Source: Thioalkalivibrio sp. ALJ21 (GTDB lineage Bacteria > Pseudomonadota > Gammaproteobacteria > Ectothiorhodospirales > Ectothiorhodospiraceae). From it: a stretch of 64,000 nucleotides of DNA. Each line of letters starts with the position of its first letter. Within the stretch, counting starts at the first letter, position 1. The notes beneath the pieces are model-generated. The model made no database searches. It was not told where the DNA came from and saw only the letters and a program-made list of their open reading frames with translations. This document shows, piece by piece, positions 31,403 to 40,332 of the stretch. A program made the translations under genes and the position numbers. The DNA lies in assembly GCF_000378605.1 (NCBI RefSeq), contig NZ_KB905156.1, forward strand, positions 353,209 to 417,208. The letters are read 5' to 3'.

Positions 31403-33538
31403 TCAGACGTCGTCGTAGTAGCCCTCGTCCAGCGCGGCGAAGAGGTTCGCGGCGGTGTGGATCTGGCCTTCGTATTCGACCTCTTCGTCGCCGCGCAGGG
31501 TCAGCTCCCGGCCATCCTCCAGGGTGAAGGTGTACCAGGTGCTGCGCAGGCGTTCGGGGTCCACGAGCACGCCCATCTGCGCCTGCGGGTTGGGCCGGTA
31601 GGTGGTGCAGCCCTTGAGCCCGGCGCGCCAGGCCTGCAGGTAGACCTGCTGGAAGTCCTCGAACGGGATATCGCTCGGGACGTTGAGCGTCTTGGAGATG
31701 GCCGAGTCCACCCATGGCTGGGCGGCGCCCTGCATGCGGATGTGGGCATCCACACTGACCCGGTCCGCAGTAATCGCGTTGACGGGAAGATCCCCCGGCC
31801 CCGCGTCGGCATCGACCCGGGCGCGGTAGGCCAGCAGCTCAAACGAGTAACAATCCACCGCCTCGCGGGTACGCCGCCCCGGGCGACGGATGTTGCGCGT
31901 GGTGTGGTGCAGAAAGGTCGGCTCGATGCCGTTGCTCGCGTTGTTGGCGACCGAGAAGCTGATGGTGCCGGTGGGCGCGATGGAGGTGGCGTGGGTAAAG
32001 CGCGCGCCCTCCTCGGCCAGCGCCGCGACCAGCGCCGGGTCCTCCTCGGCGATGCGCTGCATGTAGCGGCTGAAGCGGGCATGCAGCTCCCGCCCCTTCA
32101 GCACGTCGCCCACCTGATAGCCGCTCTCGGCCAGCGCCGGCTGACGCCGGAGCATGTCCGCGGTCAGCGTGAAGTCCTCGTCCATGATCGGCGCCGGGCC
32201 CTTCTCGCGCGCCAGCTCCAGCCCGGCGCGCCAGCTCTCCAGCGCCAGGCGACGACAGACCTCTGCGGTGAAGGCGGCGGCCGACTCCGAACCGTAGGTC
32301 TCCCCCAGCATCGCCAGAGCCGACCCGAGCCCGAGGATGCCCATGCCGTGGCGGCGCTTGCGCAGCATCTCGGCGCGCTGCTCCGGCAGCGGCAGCCCGG
32401 AGATATCCGCGACGTTGTCCAGCATGCGCGTGAACACGCGCACCACCCGCGCGAAGCGTTCCCAGTCGAAGGCAGCATCGGCGCTGAACGGCGAGGACAC
32501 GAACCGAGTCAGATTCACCGACCCCAGCAGACAGGCCCCGTCCGGTGGCAGCGGCTCCTCGCCGCAGGGGTTGGTGGCGCGGATCACCTCGTCGAACCAG
32601 GCGTTGTTCTGGCGGTTGACCTGTTCGATCAGGATGACGCCGGGTTCGCCGACGTCATAGGTGCTGCGCATCAGGGTGTCCCACAGCTCGCGGGCGCGCA
32701 CGCGGCGGTAGATACGGCAGGCGACCCGGCCCTGGTCGTCAACGCGGTAGCCGTCCTCGACCATCGGCCAGTCGCGATAGACGAGATCGGAGGGGGCCAC
32801 CGCGTCCTGTTCCACGGGCAGCAGCGGGAAGGCGAGCGCCCATTCGTCGTCGCGCTCCACGGCCTCCAGAAAGGCATCGCGCACCAGCACGGACAGGTTG
32901 AACTGGGTCAGCCGCCCCTTGCGGCGCTTGGCGAGGATGAAACGCTCGATATCCGGATGACCGATGTCCAGCGTTGCCATCTGCGCCCCGCGGCGACCAC
33001 CGGCCGCGCCGATGGTGCGGCAGGTCTGGTCAAAGATCTGCATGAACGCGACCGGGCCGTTGGTCGGCGCGCCGGCGCCCGCGACCAGCGCACCCTTCGG
33101 GCGCAGGGTGCTGAAGTCGTAGCCGATCCCGGCCCCGGCCTTGAGCGTCAACCCGGCGGCGGTATTGGCATCCAGGATCGCCTGCAGCGAGTCCCGGATC
33201 GTGCGCGATACGGTGCAGTTGATCAGTGTGGTCTGCGGCTTGTGCGCCTCGGCCCCGGCATTGGCCAGGATGCGCCCGGCCGGGATGGCGCCGTTGTCCA
33301 GCGCCCAACGAAACTCGCGTTCAATCGGCGCGCGCTTGTCCGGCGCCTCGACGGTGGCGAGGGCTCGGGCCACGCGGTCGAACATCGCCTCGACCGAGGC
33401 ATCCACCGGCTCGCCCCGGGCGTCACGCAGCTGATAGCGCTCGGCCCAGATCGAAGCCGAGGAGGCCTGCAACGGCACGTCCGTGGACGTGTCCTGAAGT
33501 GAGGCCGCCTTGTCCTGCCTTTGCCGGCTCTTGCCCAT
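31403..33538 (-). CDS. nrdJa: Adenosylcobalamin-dependent ribonucleotide reductase, catalytic subunit NrdJa
   Basis: 711 residues. The catalytic segment NPCGEEPLPPDGACLLGSVN (near residue 323) contains the N-C-E triad that carries the thiyl radical; the other redox cysteine is in TTLINCTVS. GAGIGYDFSTLRPKGA and APTGTISFSVANNASNGIEP are typical of class II reductases. It makes deoxynucleotides with B12 and works with or without oxygen. The C-terminal redox tail is encoded separately as nrdJb. No cobalamin riboswitch could be recognised upstream. Confidence 0.94.
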   Translation of the reverse strand: MGKSRQRQDKAASLQDTSTDVPLQASSASIWAERYQLRDARGEPVDASVEAMFDRVARALATVEAPDKRAPIEREFRWALDNGAIPAGRILANAGAEAHKPQTTLINCTVSRTIRDSLQAILDANTAAGLTLKAGAGIGYDFSTLRPKGALVAGAGAPTNGPVAFMQIFDQTCRTIGAAGGRRGAQMATLDIGHPDIERFILAKRRKGRLTQFNLSVLVRDAFLEAVERDDEWALAFPLLPVEQDAVAPSDLVYRDWPMVEDGYRVDDQGRVACRIYRRVRARELWDTLMRSTYDVGEPGVILIEQVNRQNNAWFDEVIRATNPCGEEPLPPDGACLLGSVNLTRFVSSPFSADAAFDWERFARVVRVFTRMLDNVADISGLPLPEQRAEMLRKRRHGMGILGLGSALAMLGETYGSESAAAFTAEVCRRLALESWRAGLELAREKGPAPIMDEDFTLTADMLRRQPALAESGYQVGDVLKGRELHARFSRYMQRIAEEDPALVAALAEEGARFTHATSIAPTGTISFSVANNASNGIEPTFLHHTTRNIRRPGRRTREAVDCYSFELLAYRARVDADAGPGDLPVNAITADRVSVDAHIRMQGAAQPWVDSAISKTLNVPSDIPFEDFQQVYLQAWRAGLKGCTTYRPNPQAQMGVLVDPERLRSTWYTFTLEDGRELTLRGDEEVEYEGQIHTAANLFAALDEGYYDDV

Positions 33539-33636
33539 ATTGGCCCGCCGCGTTGCGCTCGCTCGAAGGGCGCTGAGGCCCTCTCCCGATCATGGGCGCC
33601 GGCGCCGCAGGCTGCAAGAACGCGCCGCGGCCGGTG

Positions 33637-34464
33637 TCAGAAGCGGTCGAGACCCGCGAGCGGGTTGGCAAGCTCGCGCACGCGCATCCAGGAGGCGATG
33701 CTGGCACGCCAGCGGCGGGTGGGCAGCACCGCATGCGGCACGCTCTGGCTGAGGAAAATCACCAGCGTGCCGGCCATCGGCTGGATGCGCTGGCATTCGC
33801 GGTCCGCATCGTCATAGATCGCGAGCTGGCCGCCGTCCTGCTCGCGCCAGTCGCGGTTCAGATAGAACACCAGCGACAGCCGGCGGCAGTTACCAGCCTG
33901 GAAGGCATCCACATGCCGGGCGTAACGGGTTCCGGGCGGGTACAGGGCAAAGTGCGATTCGGTCTCGAACAGGCCCGGGATCAGCGTCCGGCTCACCTGC
34001 AGCCGGATCGCATCCAGGCGCTCCATGAACGCCTGCTGGGCCGGGCTGGCACCATCCAGCCAGTGGATCCAGTCGCCGCGGGTGGATCGGTCGCGATGGC
34101 GCTCGCCCCCCCGACCGATCCGCGCCTGCGCCAGCTGCGCGGCATCGCGCAGGGCGTAGACCTCGTCGTGCAGCGCATCGACCGTCTCCTCGGGCAGGAA
34201 GTCGGGCCAGACGCACCGCTGATCGTGTACCAGCGCATCCAGCCAGCCCTCCGGCTCGCAGGCTTCGGGAGCACGGGATTCGATGACGGCCGGCGCGCGG
34301 GCCGGGAGCCTCTCGGCAGGGTCCAGCCACTCGGGGCCGGGAACAGGCAGATTCACGGGCGGGGTCTTCCATTCGGGCCGCGCGCGGCACGCAGGCAAGT
34401 GCCTGCCCAATGCAATATACCGGGAAAGCAGAGGCGCGCAAGCCCCCACTGGACCGCGCGACAC
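33637..34464 (-). CDS. 2-oxoglutarate/Fe(II)-dependent oxygenase (prolyl 4-hydroxylase-like)
   Basis: Up to 275 residues; the real start is probably the GTG at 34356 (GGAAG ribosome site), giving 239 residues. The double-stranded beta-helix motifs are RHVDAF (His and Asp iron ligands) and VPHAVLPTRRWRASI (distal His and the 2-oxoglutarate-binding Arg). YPPGTRYARHVD and RRLSLVFYLNRDW match the P4Hc subfamily, as found in PiuC- and prolyl-hydroxylase-like proteins. Substrate unknown. Confidence 0.82.
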   Translation of the reverse strand: MSRGPVGACAPLLSRYIALGRHLPACRARPEWKTPPVNLPVPGPEWLDPAERLPARAPAVIESRAPEACEPEGWLDALVHDQRCVWPDFLPEETVDALHDEVYALRDAAQLAQARIGRGGERHRDRSTRGDWIHWLDGASPAQQAFMERLDAIRLQVSRTLIPGLFETESHFALYPPGTRYARHVDAFQAGNCRRLSLVFYLNRDWREQDGGQLAIYDDADRECQRIQPMAGTLVIFLSQSVPHAVLPTRRWRASIASWMRVRELANPLAGLDRF

Positions 34465-34471
34465 TACCCTG

Positions 34472-35251
34472 TCAGTGGCTCAGAAAACCGCCGGAAATCA
34501 GGTGCTGACGAAGAGCGGCCTGTCCCTCGGTGACCCGGGCGCGGGGGCCCCGCAGGCCCAGCTCGACCTGCGGGGCCTGGCGGTCCATCCGCGGCAGGCA
34601 GGAGATGCGCAGATCGGAGAATGCCGCCTCCATGGCCTCGAGCACCGGGACCAGGCGGCTCTCGGTCACGTTCTCGAGCACTAGGACCTCCTCGACCGAG
34701 CCGGCGGCGGCATCGCGCCCGGGGAAACGCTGGTCCAATACCCAGCGCACCATCGGTTCGGCCATGACCGGGAATCCCGGCACGCAGTGATGCCGCTGGC
34801 AGCTGACTCCCGGGATGCCGTTGACCGGATTCGGGATCAGGCTGGCCCCTTCCGGCAATTCGGCCATGCGCACGCGATGCGGCCAGGCCTCTGCGCCAAA
34901 ACGTTCCTCGAGGATGGCCATGAAGTCCGGGTGTGGCCGCAGGGAGAGCCCAAGCGCCTCGGCGAGGCAGGCGCGGGTGCGATCATCCGGCGTGGCCCCG
35001 ATGCCGCCAAAGCTGAAGACCTCCGCCCCGGTTGCCAGTGTCTCGCGAAAGGTCTGCGTCAGGCGGCCGGCATGGTCCCCGACAATGCGGATCCAGGCCA
35101 GCTCCAGCCCCTTCTCCGCCAGGGCCGCGGTGAGGTGTTCCTGGTGCCGGTCACGGCGCTTCCCGCTGAGCAGCTCGTCGCCGATGATTACGGCGCCGAT
35201 CTCGGTCTCGCCGGGTTCGCCGACTCGCCCGGGCGCGGTGGTCTCGTCCAT
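34472..35251 (-). CDS. MoCF/CinA-N-type (molybdopterin-binding fold) protein
   Basis: 259 residues. An N-terminal MoaB/MogA-like domain is shown by IGAVIIGDELLSGKRRDRHQ and FSFGGIGATPDDRTRACLAE, motifs of the competence/damage protein CinA N-terminal domain. The C-terminal CinA deamidase domain is absent; instead about 80 residues of a KH-like region follow. It lies six bases downstream of hemH, so they are probably co-transcribed. In CinA relatives this domain hydrolyses ADP-ribose or FAD-type pyrophosphates, so the biochemical role here is open. Confidence 0.85.
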   Translation of the reverse strand: MDETTAPGRVGEPGETEIGAVIIGDELLSGKRRDRHQEHLTAALAEKGLELAWIRIVGDHAGRLTQTFRETLATGAEVFSFGGIGATPDDRTRACLAEALGLSLRPHPDFMAILEERFGAEAWPHRVRMAELPEGASLIPNPVNGIPGVSCQRHHCVPGFPVMAEPMVRWVLDQRFPGRDAAAGSVEEVLVLENVTESRLVPVLEAMEAAFSDLRISCLPRMDRQAPQVELGLRGPRARVTEGQAALRQHLISGGFLSH

Positions 35252-35257
35252 CGCGGC

Positions 35258-36352
35258 CTACTGCTGCGCGCCCAGGGCCAGCGCCCGTTCGCGGGCGGCG
35301 GCGCGTGCCTCGGGGGCATTGTCCGGATCGTCCAGCCACGGGGCGATGTGCTGGCGGACCAGTCCGGCCAGGAAGTCGAGGTGGTCGGAACGGTCGTTCA
35401 GCGCCGGGATGTAGTGGAAGCGCTCGCCGCCAGCCTTGAGGAAGATCTCGCGGTTCTCATCGCCGATCTCCTCGATAGTCTCGAGACAGTCGGCGGAGAA
35501 CCCAGGGCAGATCACATCCACCGAGCGCACGCCCTCCTTGGGCAGCGCCTTCATGGTCTTGTCGGTATAGGGCTTCAGCCACTCTTCGCGGCCGAAACGC
35601 GACTGGAAGGTCACCTGCCACTGGTCGTCGTTCAGGCCCAGCCTGGCGGCCAGCTTCTGGCCGGTCGCATGACACAGGCAGTGGTACGGGTCACCCTTGA
35701 CTAGATAGCGCTTCGGGATGCCGTGGAACGACATCACCAGACGATCCGCCCGGCCGTGTGCATTCCAGTGCTCGCGCACACTGCTGGCCAGGGCCTCGAT
35801 GTAACCGGGCTCGGCGTCGTAGGAGGCGACGAACTGCAGATCCGGGACCCAGCGCCAGCCCTTCAGTACGTCGGCCACCGCGTCGAAGGTGGAGCCGCTG
35901 GTGCTCCCCGAATACTGCGGATAAAGGGGCAGCACGATCACGCGGCGAACGCCCTGGCGGCGCAGCTCGTCCAGGCCCGCCTCGATGGAGGGGTTGCCGT
36001 AACGCATGCCCAGCGCGACCGGGACCTCCTCGCCGACCTGTTCGGCCAGGCGACGGCGCACACCCTCGGCCTGACGCCGCGAGATCGCCAGCAGCGGGGA
36101 GCCGTCGTCGGTCCAGACGGTGGCGTACTTGGCGGCCGAGCGGCGCGGGCGGATGTTCAGGATGATGCCGTTAAGGATCAGCCACCACAGCGGGCGCGGA
36201 AACTCGACCACGCGCGGGTCCCAGAGGAATTGCTTCAGATAACGCTTGAGCGCCGGGGCGGTGGGCTCGTCCGGTGTACCGAGGTTGGTCAGCAGTACGC
36301 CCGCCTTGCGCGGCTGGCCATGGCGGTAATCCGCTTCTCCGAAGTACTTCAT
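35258..36352 (-). CDS. hemH: Ferrochelatase
   Basis: 364 residues from the ATG at 36352, with an AGGGAG ribosome site 4 bases upstream; the longer frame lacks one. GVLLTNLGTPDEPT, PLYPQYSGSTSGSTFDAV, the catalytic-His segment MSFHGIPKRYL and the Glu-containing CPGFSADCLETIEEI identify the enzyme, which inserts iron into protoporphyrin IX in the last step of heme synthesis. It heads a probable operon with the MoCF-domain gene. Confidence 0.96.
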   Translation of the reverse strand: MKYFGEADYRHGQPRKAGVLLTNLGTPDEPTAPALKRYLKQFLWDPRVVEFPRPLWWLILNGIILNIRPRRSAAKYATVWTDDGSPLLAISRRQAEGVRRRLAEQVGEEVPVALGMRYGNPSIEAGLDELRRQGVRRVIVLPLYPQYSGSTSGSTFDAVADVLKGWRWVPDLQFVASYDAEPGYIEALASSVREHWNAHGRADRLVMSFHGIPKRYLVKGDPYHCLCHATGQKLAARLGLNDDQWQVTFQSRFGREEWLKPYTDKTMKALPKEGVRSVDVICPGFSADCLETIEEIGDENREIFLKAGGERFHYIPALNDRSDHLDFLAGLVRQHIAPWLDDPDNAPEARAAARERALALGAQQ

Positions 36353-36461
36353 GGTGCTCCCTGCGGCAATAGAGGATGGATGACTCCTGTCGGAGTCACG
36401 CCAGTTGCGTTGGTTCCATGCCAAGGATAGCGCGACCCGCGCACGGGGCGCGCGGGTGCGA

Positions 36462-37043
36462 TCAGCCGAGGCGGCCGCGCAGGGGGCTGGTCCGGGGGAA
36501 ATGCGCCAGCAGGAACTCCATCTGGTCGGCCAGCACCCGCTTGCCCTTCAGATAGATGTACTCCGCGTGGGTGGGCGTAAACGGGATCGCCAGCAGCTGC
36601 ATGCCGGCCTGCTCGGGGGTGCGCCCGGCCTTGTGGTTGTTGCAACGCTTGCAGGCAGTGACCACGTTGTTCCAGGTGTCCGCCCCGTTCTGGCTGATCG
36701 GGGTGACATGGTCGCGCGAGAGATCACGCTCATAGAAGTGCTGGCCGCAGTAGAGGCAAAGATGCGCGTCGCGGCGAAACAGCGTGGTGTTGTTGAGCGG
36801 CGGGATGTAGTGATTGAAGCGGGACTGGCGCGTGCCGAAGGTGGCGATAATCGAGTTGACCTCGACCCGGGACTGCAGCCCGGTACGGGCGTTGATGCCG
36901 CCACGCACGCGATACAGCAGACTCCCGCAGGCGTAGGCGACCTGCTCGGTGTAATAGAGGCGCACGGCCTGTTCCAGGCCGATCCATTCCAGTGGCATGC
37001 CCGCAGCGTCCGTACGCAGGACCTGATGCTCGGTCGGCAACAT
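36462..37043 (-). CDS. HNH endonuclease family protein
   Basis: 193 residues from the ATG at 37043 (MLPTEHQVLR). The HNH module near residues 95-150 has CLYCGQ, the catalytic RDHVTPISQNG and ACKRCNNHKAGRTP: two Zn-binding Cys pairs flanking the His and Asn residues. Chromosomal proteins of this size are common and not tied to a mobile element. A short palindromic element lies 18 bp upstream of its start. Confidence 0.88.
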   Translation of the reverse strand: MLPTEHQVLRTDAAGMPLEWIGLEQAVRLYYTEQVAYACGSLLYRVRGGINARTGLQSRVEVNSIIATFGTRQSRFNHYIPPLNNTTLFRRDAHLCLYCGQHFYERDLSRDHVTPISQNGADTWNNVVTACKRCNNHKAGRTPEQAGMQLLAIPFTPTHAEYIYLKGKRVLADQMEFLLAHFPRTSPLRGRLG

Positions 37044-37060
37044 GACCTCGTCCCGTCTCC

Positions 37061-37136
37061 AAGGAAACACGGATTTGCTCACGCGGAACTTGAGCAGGCC
37101 CGACGCCGCCGGGCGTGAGCAAATCCATGTCCCCTT
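37061..37136. repeat. Short palindromic element related to the 283-bp family
   Basis: Arms 37061-37084 and 37113-37136 pair over 24 positions, with a perfect inner 14-bp stem GGATTTGCTCACGC/GCGTGAGCAAATCC. The left edge AAGGAAACACGGATT resembles the edge of copy 2 (AAGGGAAACACTGATT). The internal hairpin domains are missing, so it looks like an internally deleted or minimal member. The relationship rests on about 13 matching bases at the end and is inference. Confidence 0.65.
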
Positions 37137-37434
37137 CACCGAGTCGACCGCTGGCGCGGTGCGGGATCGCACGAAACTTGCTTGACAATAAACAGGCCGA
37201 GGCCGCAACGCAATTACAGCCGCATGAACACCGGTTGGGCACGTGGATGCGGGCCCGGAGGACGCGCCCCATCAACGGGCTGTTTAAGCGCGAAGGCGAT
37301 TCCGCTACACTTGCTGGCCGTTTTTTCCGCCGAATGGGCCACAAAAGCCTTGTTCGGCGTCCTTAATACCACCCGCGAGCGCGGCCGAACGTCCCGGAGG
37401 GATTGCGGGAACGCTTGGCCCGGGGAGAGAGCGC
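37137..37434 (+). promoter_or_regulatory. Upstream region of pntAA with candidate promoter
   Basis: 298 bp without a gene. The best sigma-70 candidate is TTTAAG at 37283 and TACACT at 37306, 17 bases apart, about 125 bases upstream of pntAA. A perfect TTGACA at 37182 lacks a good -10 at the right distance. A GGGGAGAG ribosome site precedes the pntAA ATG. Confidence 0.45.
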
Positions 37435-38568
37435 ATGGCAATCAAATTATCCGTTCCCAAGGAGAGTGCCAGCGGCGAGCGCCGCGTGGCCCTGGATCCG
37501 ACGGTGGCGGCCAAGTTCGCCCAGTTGGGCGTCACCGTGCAGCTGGAGAAAGGGGCCGGCACCAACGCCCATTTCCCGGATGCCTCTTACGAGTCGGCCA
37601 CCGTGGTCGACACCGAGACGGCCTACGGCCAGTCGGACCTGATGGTCCGCGTGGCGCCGCCGACGGTGGAAGAGGTCCATCAGCTGCCGGAAGGCTCGAC
37701 CGTCGTCAGCCTGTTCCACGCCCACCGCAACCCGGACGTGGTCAAGGCGATGCAGGAACGCAAGATCCTGAGCTTCGCGATGGAACTGATCCCGCGCATC
37801 TCGCGCGCCCAGAGCATGGACGTACTGTCCTCGCAGGCGGCCGTGGTCGGCTACAAGGGCGCGATCATGGGGTCGGATCTGTCCTGCCGCTTCTTCCCGA
37901 TGCTGACCACCGCGGCCGGCACCATCCGCCCGGCCAAGGTCATCGTGATCGGTGCCGGCGTGGCCGGGCTGCAGGCGATCGCCACGGCCAAGCGCCTGGG
38001 CGCGATGGTCGAGGCCTACGACGTGCGCTCCGCGACCAAGGAGCAGGTCGAGTCGCTGGGGGCGAAGTTCCTCGATCTGGGCGTCTCCGCCGAGGGCGAA
38101 GGCGGCTATGCCCGCGAACTGACCGCGGAAGAGAAGCAACAGCAGCAGGACGCGCTGAGCGAGTTCATCGCCAAGGCCGACGTGCTGATCACCACCGCCG
38201 CGATCCCGGGCCGCGAGTCCCCGAAGCTGATCCCGAAGGACATGGTCGAGGGCATGAAGCCGGGCGCGGTGATCGTGGATCTCGCGGCCGAGGGCGGCGG
38301 CAACTGCGAGCTGTCCAAGCCGGGGAAGACCAGCAAGCACAAGGGCGTGGTCATCCACGCCCCACTGAACGTGCCCTCGCAGGTCCCGCTGCATGCCTCC
38401 GAGATGTACGCCAAGAACCTGCTCAATTTCCTCACGCCAATGATCGCCGAGGGCGGCGAGTTCAAGCCGGACTGGGACGACGAGGTCATCGCCAAGAGCG
38501 TGCTGACCCGCGACGGCGAGATCGTGCACGAGGCCACCCGTGAGGCCCTGAAGGGAGCGCAATCATGA
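37435..38568 (+). CDS. pntAA: NAD(P) transhydrogenase subunit alpha, part 1 (NAD-binding domain dI)
   Basis: 377 residues. It starts MAIKLSVPKESASGERRVAL and has the dinucleotide-binding VIGAGVAGLQAIATAKRLGA near residue 172. Alanine dehydrogenase-like halves form the soluble dI domain that binds NADH. It lacks the membrane part of E. coli PntA, which is encoded by the next gene, as in many alpha- and gammaproteobacteria. It overlaps pntAB by four bases. Confidence 0.95.
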   Translation: MAIKLSVPKESASGERRVALDPTVAAKFAQLGVTVQLEKGAGTNAHFPDASYESATVVDTETAYGQSDLMVRVAPPTVEEVHQLPEGSTVVSLFHAHRNPDVVKAMQERKILSFAMELIPRISRAQSMDVLSSQAAVVGYKGAIMGSDLSCRFFPMLTTAAGTIRPAKVIVIGAGVAGLQAIATAKRLGAMVEAYDVRSATKEQVESLGAKFLDLGVSAEGEGGYARELTAEEKQQQQDALSEFIAKADVLITTAAIPGRESPKLIPKDMVEGMKPGAVIVDLAAEGGGNCELSKPGKTSKHKGVVIHAPLNVPSQVPLHASEMYAKNLLNFLTPMIAEGGEFKPDWDDEVIAKSVLTRDGEIVHEATREALKGAQS

Positions 38569-38876
38569 TCATCGAAGGCTTTATCGCGCTGTACATCTTC
38601 ATGCTCGCGGCCTTCACCGGCTACGAGATCATCTCCAAGGTGCCGGTCATCCTGCACACCCCGCTGATGTCCGGTTCCAACTTCGTCCACGGCATCGTGC
38701 TGGTCGGGACCATGGTCGCGCTGGGCCATGCCCAGACGCCGCTGGAACAGGCCATCGGCTTTGTCGCCGTGATCCTGGCCGCGGGCAACGCCGTGGGTGG
38801 CTATGTCGTCACCGAACGCATGCTGGAGATGTTCACGACCAGCAAGAAGGACGACAAGAAGGGAGATAAGGCATGA
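38565..38876 (+). CDS. pntAB: NAD(P) transhydrogenase subunit alpha, part 2 (membrane)
   Basis: 103 residues with three hydrophobic segments and a lysine-rich C-terminal tail (TTSKKDDKKGDKA). It corresponds to the C-terminal membrane region of E. coli PntA, part of the proton-conducting dII domain. ATGA overlaps link it to both neighbours, so the three subunits are translated together. Confidence 0.95.
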   Translation: MIIEGFIALYIFMLAAFTGYEIISKVPVILHTPLMSGSNFVHGIVLVGTMVALGHAQTPLEQAIGFVAVILAAGNAVGGYVVTERMLEMFTTSKKDDKKGDKA

Positions 38877-40261
38877 GTCTGATCATCAACCTCGCCTACT
38901 TCGCGGCGGCGGTGCTGTTCATCGTCGGCCTCAAGCAGATGTCCTCCCCGACCACCGCGCGTCCGGGGATCATCTGGGCCGGCGTGGGCATGGTGATCGC
39001 CACGCTCGTGACCTTCGTGCATCCGGAGATCTCCGGCGGCGTGAACTACACCCTGATCATCCTGGGTATCGCCATTGGTGGCGCACTGGCCTGGTGGAGC
39101 GGCAAGAAGGTCGCGATGACCGACATGCCGCAGATGATCGCGCTGTACAACGGCATGGGCGGCGGCGCCGCGGCAGGCATCGGTGCGATCTACCTGCTGC
39201 AGGCGACCCCGGAAACGGTCACCAACACCGGTCTGGCGATCGCCGTGACCGGCTCGCTGATCGGCTCGGTGGCGTTCTCCGGCTCGCTGGTGGCCTACGC
39301 CAAGCTCGAAGGCCTGATGAAGAAGACCTTCACTTTCGGTGGCCAGCAGGTCGTGAACATCGCGATCTTCGCAATCACCGTGCTGCTGGGCTTCATGATG
39401 GCTACCAGCGGCGGCGAGATCGGCTCGTTCAGCCTGCTGCTGTTCTTCGTACTGGCGCTGGCCTTCGGCGTGCTGATGACCCTCCCGATCGGCGGCGCCG
39501 ACATGCCGGTAGTCATCTCGCTGTACAACGCGCTGACCGGCCTCGCGGTCGGCCTGAAGGGGATCGTACTCGACAACCCGGCCCTGATGATCGCCGGTAT
39601 CGTGGTCGGCGCGGCCGGTACGCTGCTCACGCAGCTGATGGCCAAGGCAATGAACCGCCCGATCAAGAACATCCTGTTCAGCCAGTTCGGCGGCTCCTCC
39701 GGCGGTGCCGAGGAAGAGATCGAAGGCACGATGAAGGAGATCCAGGCCAACGACGCCGGGATCATGATGGCCTACGCCGAGAAGGTCATCATCGTGCCGG
39801 GCTACGGCATGGCCGTCGCGCAGGCACAGCACAAGATCTGGGAATTCACCCAGCTGCTGCAGAAGCGCGGCGTGGACGTTAAGTTCGCGATCCATCCGGT
39901 CGCGGGCCGTATGCCCGGGCACATGAACGTGCTGCTGGCCGAGGCCGGCGTGCCCTACGACATCATCTTCGATCTCGACGAGATCAACGAAGAGTTCAAG
40001 ACTGCGGATGTCGCAATGGTGATCGGCGCGAACGACGTCGTGAACCCGGTGGCCCGGACCAACCCGGAATCGCCGATCTACGGCATGCCGATCCTGAACG
40101 CCGACCAGGCCCGCAATGTCATCTGCGTGAAGCGCGGCAAGGGCGCGGGGTTCTCGGGCATCGAGAACCACCTGTTCTATGCCGACAACAACCAGATGCT
40201 GTACGGCGACGGCCAGAAGGTGGCCGCCGAACTGGTGGCCTCGGTCAAGGCCCTCGGCTAG
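38873..40261 (+). CDS. pntB: NAD(P) transhydrogenase subunit beta
   Basis: 462 residues. The N-terminal two thirds hold about nine membrane helices (dII). The C-terminal dIII domain has the NADP-binding GYGMAVAQAQHKIWEF region and VIGANDVVNPVA. The complex uses the proton-motive force to transfer hydride from NADH to NADP+, supplying NADPH. A strong terminator follows. Confidence 0.97.
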   Translation: MSLIINLAYFAAAVLFIVGLKQMSSPTTARPGIIWAGVGMVIATLVTFVHPEISGGVNYTLIILGIAIGGALAWWSGKKVAMTDMPQMIALYNGMGGGAAAGIGAIYLLQATPETVTNTGLAIAVTGSLIGSVAFSGSLVAYAKLEGLMKKTFTFGGQQVVNIAIFAITVLLGFMMATSGGEIGSFSLLLFFVLALAFGVLMTLPIGGADMPVVISLYNALTGLAVGLKGIVLDNPALMIAGIVVGAAGTLLTQLMAKAMNRPIKNILFSQFGGSSGGAEEEIEGTMKEIQANDAGIMMAYAEKVIIVPGYGMAVAQAQHKIWEFTQLLQKRGVDVKFAIHPVAGRMPGHMNVLLAEAGVPYDIIFDLDEINEEFKTADVAMVIGANDVVNPVARTNPESPIYGMPILNADQARNVICVKRGKGAGFSGIENHLFYADNNQMLYGDGQKVAAELVASVKALG

Positions 40262-40297
40262 ACCGAGGCCGGGCCTCGTGCCCGGCCCCCGCTTGCG

Positions 40298-40332
40298 AGC
40301 CCGGCCCCCGTTTGCGGCGGCCGGGCTTTTTT
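40298..40332 (+). terminator. Rho-independent terminator after pntB
   Basis: A perfect 9-bp stem AGCCCGGCC/GGCCGGGCT with a 12-base loop and a run of six T at 40327-40332, 37 bp after the pntB stop. Confidence 0.92.

Noticed and set aside
33539-33636. Cobalamin riboswitch upstream of nrdJa
   Set aside because: Sought because the enzyme needs B12, but no B12-box-like sequence or matching fold was recognised by eye.
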